Source: Sabulibacter ruber
GTDB lineage: Bacteria; Bacteroidota; Bacteroidia; Cytophagales; Hymenobacteraceae
Assembly (NCBI RefSeq): GCF_017355955.1
Contig: NZ_JAFFID010000001.1
Span: 62,001 to 126,000, forward strand
Reading direction: 5' to 3'
DNA: 64,000 nucleotides
Positions 16,707 through 25,369 of this stretch are shown here, one piece after another. The notes under the pieces were generated by a model. The model did not search any database, was not told the origin of the DNA, and saw nothing but the letters and a program-made list of their open reading frames with translations. The first letter of the stretch is position 1. Each line of letters starts with the position of its first letter. The position numbers and the translations under genes were made by a program.

Positions 16707-18074
16707 TCAAGGCGATTTCTTGGTCATTGATTTGGAGGAGGGCTGTTTTCGTTTGGCCAGGGTCTGTTGCTGGTCGGCACCATCGGTTTTAAGTTTCTGG
16801 ATGACGGCGGCCGCAACTTTTCTGCCTAAGGCAAGCCCAACCTCATTATCAGAACGGAAATGGATGCCGCCCTGGAACCTAGATTCTGCCCCATCTTTCG
16901 CAATCTTCTCAAAAAACGCCCGGTCTGCGGGAAAGAAGTAGGAGAACAGCTCGGCTTTTACGCCCCCTATCATAGCGTGTCCCGAGGGGTAACCGGGGAA
17001 GGGCGGAGTGGGCAGCAGAGACTGATAGGTGGTGTCATACTGGTTTGGGCGAATTCCCCAGTAGGCGTATTTTGCGTCCCAGCAGGCGGCGAAGGCATCA
17101 TAGGAAGCAACGGCGGTGGAAGCATAAATGCGGGCAGCACGGGGAGGGTTGAGGTGCAAGTTATACTCAAATATCTTTCTGTGCAGTACGTCTTCGCCGC
17201 TTTGGCTGGCGTAATGGAAAGCGTTGGCTTTTGCCCGGAAGGTTGGTTTGTAGGCTTTGAGTTCAGCCATTTCCTTGTCAAAATCGGGCGGAGGACCTGG
17301 CCTGAACTGGCTGCTGCTGTCTAACACCACGGTTTTGTTTCGGCCTGCCAAAGGAAACATCGGTTTTTTTCCGTTCCATAGCTTTGTGCCCTTCGGTATT
17401 TTCCCATCCCAGGCAGTTTTAGGGGTATAATCCCTGGTGAGTTCTATTTCATGTAAGGCAATCCGCTTGCCAAGTTCATAGCCCGCTTTCGTGTCGCTGG
17501 GGAAAGCCACGCCGGCCGCAACTCTGGAAGCCATTACCCGCTGCGCCATTTTTTGCACCGAATCTGCCAAAGCAGGGTAAAAATGAGCGATGATAGTGGC
17601 CGCCGCGCCTGCTGCCACAGAATGCTCGCAGGGGTAAGTTGGGCTCTCTGGTTTAGGGGCGTACACCTCGATGCGGCTGTTGGCGGCATACGGACGCGGA
17701 CGGTTATAGGCGTATTTGGTATCCCAGGCGGCAATGGTGGCATCGTACACGGAGACGTTCAGGAGCATGTTCGCCAGCGCCCCATTGTAGGTGGTGTCGA
17801 TCACCCATAATTTCGAGATCATCTCATACCACCTGTAACTGGGCGAGCCCGCATTCCAGTAAATGATCTGCTGTTTTTGGGCAGAATCCAGGTTTTGTTG
17901 AAGGGTAAGTACCTGCGCAATTTCCTCCTTGTAAGAGGGTGGGGGAGCCAACCGGTAGGCCTTGCCTGATGGAATGAACCAGGTTCTCCAGGTGCCGGCA
18001 GCGGGTTCCACCTGGGCCAGCAGGTGGGTCGCCATCAAAAGGCCGGCAATCAGAATGGGTAAGCTCTTTTTCAT
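16707..18074 (-). CDS. PAP2 / vanadium-haloperoxidase-like phosphatase with two copies of the fold
   Basis: The protein has 455 residues and begins with a signal peptide (MKKSLPILIAGLLMATHLLA). The second half has the complete PAP2 signature: Lys335-Arg342 (KYAYWGIRP), PSGH at 363-366, Ser398-Arg399 and His405 (SRFQGGIHF) with SD after it. The first half repeats the order in degraded form: KYAYNRPRPY at 120-129, PCEH at 148-151 instead of PSGH, and SRVAAGVAF at 183-191, where Ala190 replaces the catalytic His. The active site is therefore probably only in the C-terminal copy. Family members are periplasmic acid phosphatases or vanadate haloperoxidases; which applies here is not clear. Confidence 0.88.
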   Translation of the reverse strand: MKKSLPILIAGLLMATHLLAQVEPAAGTWRTWFIPSGKAYRLAPPPSYKEEIAQVLTLQQNLDSAQKQQIIYWNAGSPSYRWYEMISKLWVIDTTYNGALANMLLNVSVYDATIAAWDTKYAYNRPRPYAANSRIEVYAPKPESPTYPCEHSVAAGAAATIIAHFYPALADSVQKMAQRVMASRVAAGVAFPSDTKAGYELGKRIALHEIELTRDYTPKTAWDGKIPKGTKLWNGKKPMFPLAGRNKTVVLDSSSQFRPGPPPDFDKEMAELKAYKPTFRAKANAFHYASQSGEDVLHRKIFEYNLHLNPPRAARIYASTAVASYDAFAACWDAKYAYWGIRPNQYDTTYQSLLPTPPFPGYPSGHAMIGGVKAELFSYFFPADRAFFEKIAKDGAESRFQGGIHFRSDNEVGLALGRKVAAAVIQKLKTDGADQQQTLAKRKQPSSKSMTKKSP

Positions 18075-18317
18075 GTTCTTAGTACCTTTATGTTGGATAT
18101 AAGATAGCTCCTATAGCTGTAATCTGGAGGCAAGTGTCAACAGACAGCAGGTTAGGGTATACAAACTGCAGATGTAAGCCAACGGTAATAGGGCCTTTTT
18201 GCTGTATTTTTAGAAGAGAGGCTACTGGAAGAGAAAACTTTACTGGAACAGGTAGTCCTAAAGAACTGCTTTCTCCTTTACCGGTAGCATACAAGAGAAC
18301 TTACCCCTAATGGCCAG

Positions 18318-19376
18318 ATGAACTTAGCGATAGATAAAAAACAATTGAGGTTTTACCTATGGGTGGGAGCAGCTTACCTGGGGCTATGGCTGTTTGTGGA
18401 TCTGGTGACGCATACTGCCCAGTTCCCGCTATGGGCAGTAAATGAAATCTGGCGGGCGGTTTACATTGCGGCAGCGAATATTATCTTCTTTGAATTCACT
18501 CTTCCCAGGATTTCGCGCAGAAAGAAACTAAAGTCCCTTGCGTTGCTGCTAGGCCAATTCTTTCTGTTTTCCTTTGGGTTATATGCCTGGAGAGCCTTAG
18601 GGATTCAGGCAGGTATCCATACTTCTTTTATTACTTATTCTACCTTTTCGCACGGGCTGGGAGATCAGTTTGGGGCAAGTATTTTTTCGGTGGTCTTTTT
18701 TGGGGTAATCAGGCACATTTACCAATATAGGAAGTTGAAAGAGGCGGCCCAGTTGTTACGAATTGAAAAACAGGAAGCCGAGCTGAACTATCTGAAATCC
18801 CAGACCAATCCGCATTTTCTGTTCAATACCTTGAACAACATCTATGCGCTGGCAAGAGACAAGTCTGACTTGGCTCCCGAGTCAATTTTGCGGTTGTCAA
18901 AAATCCTGCGCTATATGCTGTATGAGGCTGGTGGAACGTATATAGCTTTGGAACAGGAACTGAAATTGATAAGCGATTATCTTGCCTTGGAGCAATTGCG
19001 CTACGATGCCTCCTTGCAGCTAAACTTCAACTATGACGTGGAAGATATGAAACAGTCTTTGCCCCCGCTGTTGCTGATTCCCTTAGTAGAAAATGCCTTC
19101 AAACACGGGGTATCAGAAACCAGGCAAAGGCCCTTTGTAGACATCCACCTCTCGGTCAATCAGCGGCAGCTAGTGTTTGTTGTAAAGAATTCTACCGAAG
19201 TTTTGCCCGAAGAAGCCCCCATCAAAGAACACATAGGGCTCTCTAACCTGAGGCGCCAATTGGAACTGCTCTACAGAGACTACAGCCTCTCTGTGCAACA
19301 AGGGAATTGCGAGTTTACCGCCACTCTGAAAATAAACCTGGCCAGCCATGTCCCACATCACCTGCATCATCATTGA
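18318..19376 (+). CDS. LytS-type sensor histidine kinase
   Basis: The protein has 352 residues. Four hydrophobic segments in the first ~130 residues form a membrane module without a recognisable extracytoplasmic domain. A linker (YRKLKEAAQLLRIEKQEAEL) leads to the His_kinase domain with NPHFLFNTLNN (His166) and the ATP-binding N-box LVENAFKHG, then HIGLSNLRRQLELLY. The last residues, SHVPHHLHHH, are encoded in the 29-bp overlap with the start of the response regulator gene, so the His-rich tail may simply reflect the overlap. The pair is co-translated. No adjacent transporter or receptor indicates the signal. Confidence 0.95.
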   Translation: MNLAIDKKQLRFYLWVGAAYLGLWLFVDLVTHTAQFPLWAVNEIWRAVYIAAANIIFFEFTLPRISRRKKLKSLALLLGQFFLFSFGLYAWRALGIQAGIHTSFITYSTFSHGLGDQFGASIFSVVFFGVIRHIYQYRKLKEAAQLLRIEKQEAELNYLKSQTNPHFLFNTLNNIYALARDKSDLAPESILRLSKILRYMLYEAGGTYIALEQELKLISDYLALEQLRYDASLQLNFNYDVEDMKQSLPPLLLIPLVENAFKHGVSETRQRPFVDIHLSVNQRQLVFVVKNSTEVLPEEAPIKEHIGLSNLRRQLELLYRDYSLSVQQGNCEFTATLKINLASHVPHHLHHH

Positions 19377-20037
19377 AGACGAGCCTCTGGCCGTAAAAAT
19401 CCTGTCAGACTACATTGCGCAGGTACCGTTTCTGGAGCTGAAGCACGTTTTCAAAGATGCTCTGCTTGCAACCGACTACCTGCGCGACCATGCCATAGAT
19501 CTTATTTTTCTGGATATCCACTTACCCAAGCTCAAGGGAATGGCCTTCCTGAAGACATTGGTGCATCCGCCCGCCGTGATCATTACCACTGCCTACCACC
19601 AATACGCAGTAGAGGGCTTTAACCTGAACGTCACCGACTACCTGTTAAAACCCATTGAATTTGAACGGTTCTTGGTGGCGGTGACCAAAGTGAAATCTCA
19701 CCAGAAGGAAAAACTACCGCTAAGTGAGCCTCAGGAGAAAGATTATGTTTTCCTGAATTTTCAGAAAAAGAAGGTCAAAATCCTGTTCTCTGAGATTGTG
19801 TACATAGAAAGCCAGCGGGAATACATAAAAGTGGTGACTACCAAAGAAGCTTACCTTTCCAAGATGAGCACGCATGAGATAGAAGCCCTGTTGCCTGCGC
19901 ATCTGTTCAAAAGGATTCACAGGTCTTTCATTGTCTCTCTCAATAAAATCGAATCATACACTCATGAAATGGTTGAGGTAAACGGAATTTCCATCCCGAT
20001 TGGCCGAGGGTACAGAGCGGTTGTGGAGAGCCTGTAG
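19348..20037 (+). CDS. LytTR-family response regulator
   Basis: The protein has 229 residues. The receiver has the acidic pair ED at 10-11, phospho-acceptor Asp56 (IFLDIHLP), TTAYHQYAV and LLKPIEF. The LytTR domain has VFLNFQKKKVKILFSEIVYIES and HLFKRIHRSFIVSLNKIESY, ending NGISIPIGRGYR. It is the cognate regulator of the kinase, whose gene it overlaps by 29 bp. A large empty region follows (20038-20535), so the operon likely consists of these two genes. Confidence 0.95.
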   Translation: MSHITCIIIEDEPLAVKILSDYIAQVPFLELKHVFKDALLATDYLRDHAIDLIFLDIHLPKLKGMAFLKTLVHPPAVIITTAYHQYAVEGFNLNVTDYLLKPIEFERFLVAVTKVKSHQKEKLPLSEPQEKDYVFLNFQKKKVKILFSEIVYIESQREYIKVVTTKEAYLSKMSTHEIEALLPAHLFKRIHRSFIVSLNKIESYTHEMVEVNGISIPIGRGYRAVVESL

Positions 20038-20535
20038 GCTTTCGCACCAAAACTGCGCCTATTGGTTAACTGATGGAGAAGCCAAATCTAGCTAGGGTGT
20101 ATTTCTGAGCTTGGAAGGACAGTTTGAAAATAATTTTTCCAAGTAAGAAAATCTGATGTAAAGAAACCTTGGAGTCAGGTTCCAAGGCAAAATGCTGTAT
20201 CTAAGAGTTAAAGGCTATTAAATAGAATGTAGGGTTGGTAGGAGATAAGCGGTGATTGGTTTTTGCTTGTTTTCAGAAAAAGAGGCAAAAAAATAAGCTT
20301 AAAAGTAGTTCGTCGCCAGAGCGCAAGCGGATAGTGAGCAACTACTTTTAAGCCTGTTTAGATATGATGGTACCGGTTTTTACGGGCAATTTTCTGGTAG
20401 GGTTATACTCTTGGTAAAATTTTATTTAGAAATTTTCTCATAATCAATCCAGGTAAGTTGCTGAGCCAAAGCATAACCTAGATAAATCAGTTTTTGAGTT
20501 TTCTGAGGAAGACTGAAGCTCCAAAATGGATAGGC
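20038..20535. other. intergenic with two hairpins, no gene
   Basis: The stretch between two convergent operons holds no supported ORF. It contains a family-A-like motif at 20260-20290 (tgttttcagaaaaagaggc) followed by a strong inverted repeat at 20297-20353, listed separately. The remainder, 20354-20535, shows nothing recognisable. Confidence 0.5.
20297..20353. repeat. long inverted repeat, terminator-like
   Basis: Perfect 14-bp arms gcttaaaagtagtt (20297-20310) and its complement (20340-20353) flank a 29-nt loop. It lies about 260 bp past the response regulator stop and directly after a family-A-like motif, an order also seen at 34638 and 44207, where a family-A motif precedes or abuts a terminator stem. 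Confidence 0.6.
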
Positions 20536-20569
20536 AAAAAAATGCCTGCCGGTGACAAGTCGGCAGGCA
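20536..20569 (-). terminator. intrinsic terminator of the peptide/Opp operon
   Basis: Read leftward, arms tgccgacttg-side stem cggcaggca / tgcctgccg (20561-20569 and 20543-20551) are followed by seven T residues (20542-20536). This is a textbook intrinsic terminator on the minus strand, placed after the 95-aa gene. It supports that gene being the last member of the operon. Confidence 0.85.
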
Positions 20570-20643
20570 AACAGACAAACAACAAAAAAACTGAAACAAG
20601 AACTTACTTCCGTATGGGGGGCTACGGAAGAAAAATATATATC

Positions 20644-20931
20644 TTAATATCTAATTCCTGGGTGACCAGTTAAGGAGTCAAATTCAAAAGTCCCTAAGAA
20701 GTAGCCATCCAATACAAAGCCATCTGATAACTGGCCGGTTTTAAATTCTACTATGTTGCTAACAGAAGCAGAGGAGAAGCTTTCTAATTGGTTGACAATT
20801 CTTTTAGTGGTTTGTCCTCCAGATTTCAAAGGGCTGTTAAAGCTTGCATTCTGCTTGAATTGCTTTTGAGAAGCAGCTGTAAAACCTAACCCTGTAATAT
20901 TCATCTCCATTTGCTCTTTATTATGATACAA
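20644..20931 (-). CDS. 95-aa orphan protein at the end of the Opp-like operon
   Basis: Not recognised. The frame encodes up to 95 residues. An internal start at residue 8 (MEMNITGLGFTAAS) is equally plausible and would give 88. The product is polar, rich in Ser, Gln, Asn and Gly, with no membrane segment, signal peptide or cysteine, and ends in a more aromatic part (DGFVLDGYFLGTFEFDSL, then TGHPGIRY). An 8-bp hairpin (20607-20630) and a T-tract terminator follow the stop, and the permease gene lies 174 bp upstream on the same strand, so it appears to be a real terminal operon gene. A peptide precursor, a permease partner or a regulator are all possible, with no evidence to choose between them. 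Confidence 0.6.
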   Translation of the reverse strand: MYHNKEQMEMNITGLGFTAASQKQFKQNASFNSPLKSGGQTTKRIVNQLESFSSASVSNIVEFKTGQLSDGFVLDGYFLGTFEFDSLTGHPGIRY

Positions 20932-21105
20932 TATTAGCGGGAAGGATGATCAGGAAACAGGAAAGGATACAGGTGTAATTAACTAGGATTTAATGAAGTG
21001 TACCTCTGAGTTGATTTGGATTATTTATATAAATATTCTTTAAACAGACCAATAAACTCAAAAGGAGATTTAAAAATTAGAAGTAAAAGAGTGTTTTGGT
21101 AACGT

Positions 21106-22146
21106 TTAGGCCTTAGCTTGTGAAGAGAATTTGTGGCCTATGACTTGCAAACTAAAGATGCTGGCTAGCAAAACCACCGAGGGAAAGGCAATCAGCCACC
21201 AAGCTTCCAACGAAAACCGGGCGTTGGCAAGCATTTTTCCCCAGGAAGGAACATCAGCGGGGAGGCCAATTCCTAGGTAGGCCAGGGTAGACCCAATACC
21301 CAGCAGGCCCGAGGCTGCAAAGCAAAAATTGGTAAGCAGAGGTCCTTTCAGTTGTGGCCACATGAAGTGCGTGAAGACCCGTTTGAAAGGAATCCCCAAA
21401 GCTTGCGCCGTTTCATAGTAGCTTTCCTTTTGCAGTTGTAGCACCATTCCCCTGGAAACCCGAGCAGGCAGTACCCAGTAGGTGGCACAAATCCAGAACA
21501 TGAGCGTGAGGATGGAGAAAGGGGTAAACAGCGTCAGGATCAACAAAAGCAGGAGTTTGGGAAAAGTAGCCCAAATACCTATTATTTTCTGAAGCCCCTC
21601 GTCTACCGGGATAGTCACTTTCTTGTTGCCCCATTTGAAAAAGCTTTTTTGGCTTACCTTAACCAGAGGGTACGAAATCATAAGTGCGCAACCAATGTAC
21701 ACCGCGAACTGAAAAGCACCTGACCATTGCCGGGTACTCCATTGAAATAGTGGGTAAAAGTAGAATAGAGCCAGAAGCAACAGACCGCTCAGGAACAGTT
21801 TGCCTAAAGAGATTTTCAGGCCATTATTTCCCAAAGTAGCGGCTATTGTTCCGGATAGGATTCCCACCAATGTTGCCAGGGCCATGGGCGGGAACGCCAG
21901 AAGCCAGCTGGTGCGGCAACCATGGATCAGGTACAACAACACATCCCGGCCCAGTTGGTCGGTACCCAGCAGGTGTTGCATTAACCGGAAAGGTGGCCGG
22001 TACGCTTCTTCAGGCACCGCCTGCACATCGTATCCCAAGCTGATCCAAACCTGGGAGAGCCCGGCGGCACAGGTGAAAAGGACCAGCCAGAGAAAAGCGA
22101 GTTTCTCTTTCCAGGCCAAAGGGGAAGGTGTCTTGGGTTTCTCCAC
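21106..22146 (-). CDS. oligopeptide/dipeptide ABC transporter permease (DppC/OppC-like)
   Basis: The protein has 346 residues with multiple membrane helices. It shows the DppC hallmark LLGTDQLGRDVLLYLIHG at about 58-75 and the EAA loop contacting the ATPase (ETAQALGIPFKRVFTHFMWP), then GIGSTLAYLGIGLP and PSWGKMLANAR. Compared with the usual ~300 residues it has an additional hydrophobic stretch and loop between the first and third helices. It starts five bases after the DppB-like gene stops, so the two are co-translated. No ATPase gene lies in the cluster, so the transporter must use one encoded elsewhere. Confidence 0.9.
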   Translation of the reverse strand: MEKPKTPSPLAWKEKLAFLWLVLFTCAAGLSQVWISLGYDVQAVPEEAYRPPFRLMQHLLGTDQLGRDVLLYLIHGCRTSWLLAFPPMALATLVGILSGTIAATLGNNGLKISLGKLFLSGLLLLALFYFYPLFQWSTRQWSGAFQFAVYIGCALMISYPLVKVSQKSFFKWGNKKVTIPVDEGLQKIIGIWATFPKLLLLLILTLFTPFSILTLMFWICATYWVLPARVSRGMVLQLQKESYYETAQALGIPFKRVFTHFMWPQLKGPLLTNFCFAASGLLGIGSTLAYLGIGLPADVPSWGKMLANARFSLEAWWLIAFPSVVLLASIFSLQVIGHKFSSQAKA

Positions 22147-22151
22147 GTGCG

Positions 22152-23507
22152 TCAGGTGTTGCTCTGGTTTCTGGGGTCAAGTACCAGGTAAAGAAAATCG
22201 GTGAAGGTGGTCACCGCCAACCTAAAAACCAGCAGAAAAAGTGTGATGCCCACCACCACCGGATAATCATTTGATAAGATGGATTTCACCAGCAGGGACC
22301 CAATGCCTTGCAGGGAGAAAGTGATCTCCACAATCAGCACTCCGGAAACCAACCCTATCACTACTTCGCTCAGCAGGGTGAGGATAGGTACCAAGGCATT
22401 AGGCAAGGCGTGTACCCGTAAAGACCTGCGGTAAGACAAGCCTTTGGCCATAGCGGTACGGGTATACAAACTTCGGCTTTGCGTTTGAAGGGAATGATAG
22501 AACTGCAACGTCAAATGCGGAATGATAAAGAACGCAATGCACAATCCGCCCAGTAGAACGGGAGGAGTGCCCATGGTTTGAAGCAAGTCAGGTTCCCCAG
22601 AACTGAAAGGAACGAGCAGGGAGCCACCCGCCAGAAAGTAAATCCCGAACACCACCAGCGTAATCATAAACCCGGGGACACTATCCAGGAAGTACAGAAA
22701 ATGCCGGAGAACGGAGGTGTAAACGCTGGTGGGGTGTAAGGTAAAAGCGAACCCCAATAGATAAGAAGCGAGTAGGGCCGGGAGCAACCCCAACAATCCT
22801 AACCCAACCGACACATGAAGGGCACTTCCTATTTTCTGATAAACCGGTTTATAGTCTACTGTGGAAGTACCTAAGTCACCTTGTAAAAGACCAGATAGCC
22901 AGGCATGATAGACGTTGTCTTTCCCGTGCCACCTGAGCAACGGTAAATGATAAGAGAGAGGCGCGTTCTGGCTGATCAATTTGCCCCAGGTCTTGGAGAG
23001 GCTGTTTTCATCCGATGAAGTGGTTTGTAGAAACCGGGAAATCATTTTTTTCAGAGAAGAAATTTCTTCATTTAATTCGGCTCCTGCCCAGCGCTGGAGA
23101 TGCTCCTGCAGTTGGTTAACTTTTTCGGGAGGCGCCGTCTTTTTCCAGTTTTGCCATTCCTTGTAAAAAGCTTGGGAAGGAACTACCCCATGCCGAAGCA
23201 CCGCCGCAGAGAGCCACCGAGTAGCTTCAGCCATAGGCTTGATGTTTTCTGCTGTTTCCAGCCCCTTTAACTGAAAACTAAAGTAAAACAGCGGACGGTT
23301 GTAACCGGTGCGGGTTAAGTAATCTGACGTGATCTTTTGCAGCGTGTTTTGGTTAGAGGTGCCGTAAACGGTTGAATCAGCATCGGCAAGCCCCCTGGGA
23401 TTGTTGACCGAAGGAAGTAACCTGCTCACCAGAAACACACAGGAAACAGTAAACCAAAGGGTGAAAAAGAATTTCAATACCCGCAGGCTTACTTGTGGCA
23501 AGGTCAT
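22152..23507 (-). CDS. oligopeptide/dipeptide ABC transporter permease (DppB/OppB-like) with large periplasmic insert
   Basis: The protein has 451 residues against about 310-340 for typical DppB. After the first helix (FFFTLWFTVSCVFLVSRLLP) there is a mostly polar, helical insert of about 180 residues (roughly 32-215, including EKVNQLQEHLQRWAGAELNE) before the conserved HAWLSGLLQGDLGTSTVDYK and the permease core. The EAA loop is TAMAKGLSYRRSLRVHALP, and LVVEITFSLQGIGSLLVKSI-like residues mark the C-terminal helices. The insert probably sits in the periplasm and could contact the binding lipoprotein. The gene is spaced eight bases from the upstream binding-protein gene. Confidence 0.9.
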   Translation of the reverse strand: MTLPQVSLRVLKFFFTLWFTVSCVFLVSRLLPSVNNPRGLADADSTVYGTSNQNTLQKITSDYLTRTGYNRPLFYFSFQLKGLETAENIKPMAEATRWLSAAVLRHGVVPSQAFYKEWQNWKKTAPPEKVNQLQEHLQRWAGAELNEEISSLKKMISRFLQTTSSDENSLSKTWGKLISQNAPLSYHLPLLRWHGKDNVYHAWLSGLLQGDLGTSTVDYKPVYQKIGSALHVSVGLGLLGLLPALLASYLLGFAFTLHPTSVYTSVLRHFLYFLDSVPGFMITLVVFGIYFLAGGSLLVPFSSGEPDLLQTMGTPPVLLGGLCIAFFIIPHLTLQFYHSLQTQSRSLYTRTAMAKGLSYRRSLRVHALPNALVPILTLLSEVVIGLVSGVLIVEITFSLQGIGSLLVKSILSNDYPVVVGITLFLLVFRLAVTTFTDFLYLVLDPRNQSNT

Positions 23508-23515
23508 TCCGTTTT

Positions 23516-25237
23516 TTACTTTCTTTTCGTGAATCGGAGCAAATCATAGCCCGGCTTCAGGCTGGAAACCACCACCGAGTCGATCTGCTTTGAGATCGCT
23601 AATTTGTTTTGCATGAAGTACAGAAACACAAAATTGCTTTCTTCCTGCATCTTTTCCTGGAGCTGCTTCAGTAAGGCCGCTTTTTCCTGGGTTCTTTCTT
23701 CCTGGGCAATCTTCTCCAGCAATTGGTCTGTGTTTGGGGTACCAAACCCGGTGATATTGGAGCCTCCCTCGGCGGCATTGGAAGTATGAAGAATGGGCAC
23801 CAGGTTATAGGAAAGGGGAGTGCTTACCAACGTTCTAAGGAAAAGGTCATAGTTTCTGGCCTTCAGGCGTTCACTGATCTGGCTGCTCTCCAGAGCCCGC
23901 AGCGTAACCGGAATTTTGATGGCCTTCGCGTTTTGCTGGAACAAAAGCGCAAAGCTCTCGAATTCAGAATTACCCGCCCGGTGCAGCAGTTCCAGTTCTA
24001 ACCGCTGAGTTCTTCCGTTAGCGTTTCTTTCCCACCCAGAAGATGATTCCTGCCAGCCCGCCTGTTTCAGGAGTGTTTTTGCTTTTTCGGGATCAAAACC
24101 GAAAGGAGGCAATGAACCATGGTAGAACTCTTTTTCCTTCGGATGAATCAATCCCACTGTAGGAGTTGCCAGCCCCCCCTGGATGGTTTTGATTACCTGC
24201 GGAACATTCACCAGATGCGCCAGAGCCTGCCGAGTGACTTTATCCTTCAGCAACGGATTGGTCCCGTTCATTCCCATATACACTAAGTCATAGGAAAGGG
24301 GAGAATAGAAGTTGAAGTGCTGAGTGTACGCCGGGTCTTTCTTCATTTCCTGGAAAGTGACCAAGGGCAAATTGTCCATCAGGTCCACTTGCCTGGCCTT
24401 CAAAGCCAGCACTGCGGCGGCGTTATCCGGGATGATCTGAAAAACAATGCGGGAAGGATTGGCAATCAGTGTCTTTTTGTTTGTGGCAACTTTGTCTGCC
24501 CACCAGGTCTTTTTTCTATCCAGCATGACCGCTTGCCCTGCGTTCCAGGAAATGAACTGGTAGGGACCACTGCCTTTGATAGTAGCGGTATCAGTAGCTA
24601 TAGAAGGATTGTTCAGGAAAGCGGCGAACTCTTTGAACGTGGAAGTCTGCGATAGCGAATCAAACTTCTGCCGGATCAGGCTATATGAAACGGCAGCGAG
24701 CGTACCTTTAGGATCAAACTGGTACGCGGGAAAAACAAAAAAATCGCCGCTCATCAGTTTCATTTCCGGGGTGTACCCAGAGCAGACAATGGTGAACGAA
24801 GTGGGGTTCTCTTTGTTTACCTGAATGTCTTTGATGAAATGATACTGGGCGCGCCAACGCTCATTATCTAATAGAGGGCTATGCAGCAGCTTCAGGGAAA
24901 ATGCCACATCGGCCGCCGTAATGGGGGAACCGTTGTCCCACCGGGCCTCTGGTCTTATAGTATAAGTAAAGTAGGCCAGGGAATCATCTCTGCGTACCTG
25001 GGGCAAGCCCGCGGCCAGAAGAGGCTGAACGGAGTTGTCTTTCAGGTCAACGGTTAAGAGACTTTGGTAAACTAAATTAAATATTTGCAGCGCGTTGGCA
25101 TTGCCATAGCTCAGCGGATGCAAAGATTCTGGGTCTTGCGCTAGCCGTACTCTTACCGCCGAATCCGGGGAAGGTGAGGAGCAGGACAGAAGCCATATAA
25201 AAAGTAAGCTAAGGCTTTTGGCGCAGGTTCTTGTCAT
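23516..25237 (-). CDS. family 5 solute-binding lipoprotein (oligopeptide-binding, OppA/DppA-like)
   Basis: The protein has 573 residues from the ATG at 25237, chosen because MTRTCAKSLSLLFIWLLSC is a lipoprotein signal with Cys19. It is an SBP_bac_5 protein: RLAQDPESLHPLSYGNANAL, the family motif FTYTIRPEARWDNGSPITAA-like at about 95-120, KGSGPYQFISWNAGQAVML and VTRQALAHLVNVPQVI. Such proteins bind peptides (sometimes nickel or opines) and deliver them to Opp/Dpp permeases. It is anchored to a membrane by its lipid. The gene follows the 66-aa peptide gene (133 bp gap) and precedes the permeases by eight bases. It may deliver a specific signal peptide rather than nutrient peptides, but that is inference from context. 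Confidence 0.92.
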   Translation of the reverse strand: MTRTCAKSLSLLFIWLLSCSSPSPDSAVRVRLAQDPESLHPLSYGNANALQIFNLVYQSLLTVDLKDNSVQPLLAAGLPQVRRDDSLAYFTYTIRPEARWDNGSPITAADVAFSLKLLHSPLLDNERWRAQYHFIKDIQVNKENPTSFTIVCSGYTPEMKLMSGDFFVFPAYQFDPKGTLAAVSYSLIRQKFDSLSQTSTFKEFAAFLNNPSIATDTATIKGSGPYQFISWNAGQAVMLDRKKTWWADKVATNKKTLIANPSRIVFQIIPDNAAAVLALKARQVDLMDNLPLVTFQEMKKDPAYTQHFNFYSPLSYDLVYMGMNGTNPLLKDKVTRQALAHLVNVPQVIKTIQGGLATPTVGLIHPKEKEFYHGSLPPFGFDPEKAKTLLKQAGWQESSSGWERNANGRTQRLELELLHRAGNSEFESFALLFQQNAKAIKIPVTLRALESSQISERLKARNYDLFLRTLVSTPLSYNLVPILHTSNAAEGGSNITGFGTPNTDQLLEKIAQEERTQEKAALLKQLQEKMQEESNFVFLYFMQNKLAISKQIDSVVVSSLKPGYDLLRFTKRK

Positions 25238-25369
25238 ATTAAGCGTTAAAAAAAGGTTTTCCACCCTGCTCAATATTACAAAACTTGTCCCAATAAGCCT
25301 TAGCCGATTTTAGTATATAATATTCAATATGCTTGAAAGACTTCTTTACTGCAATACTAAAGAGAAAGC

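Noticed and set aside
16273..16710. Minus-strand frame of 145 codons
   Set aside because: It covers the terminator hairpin of the PAP2 gene and has no convincing start or domain. I considered a transposase remnant but saw no DDE or Y1 motif.
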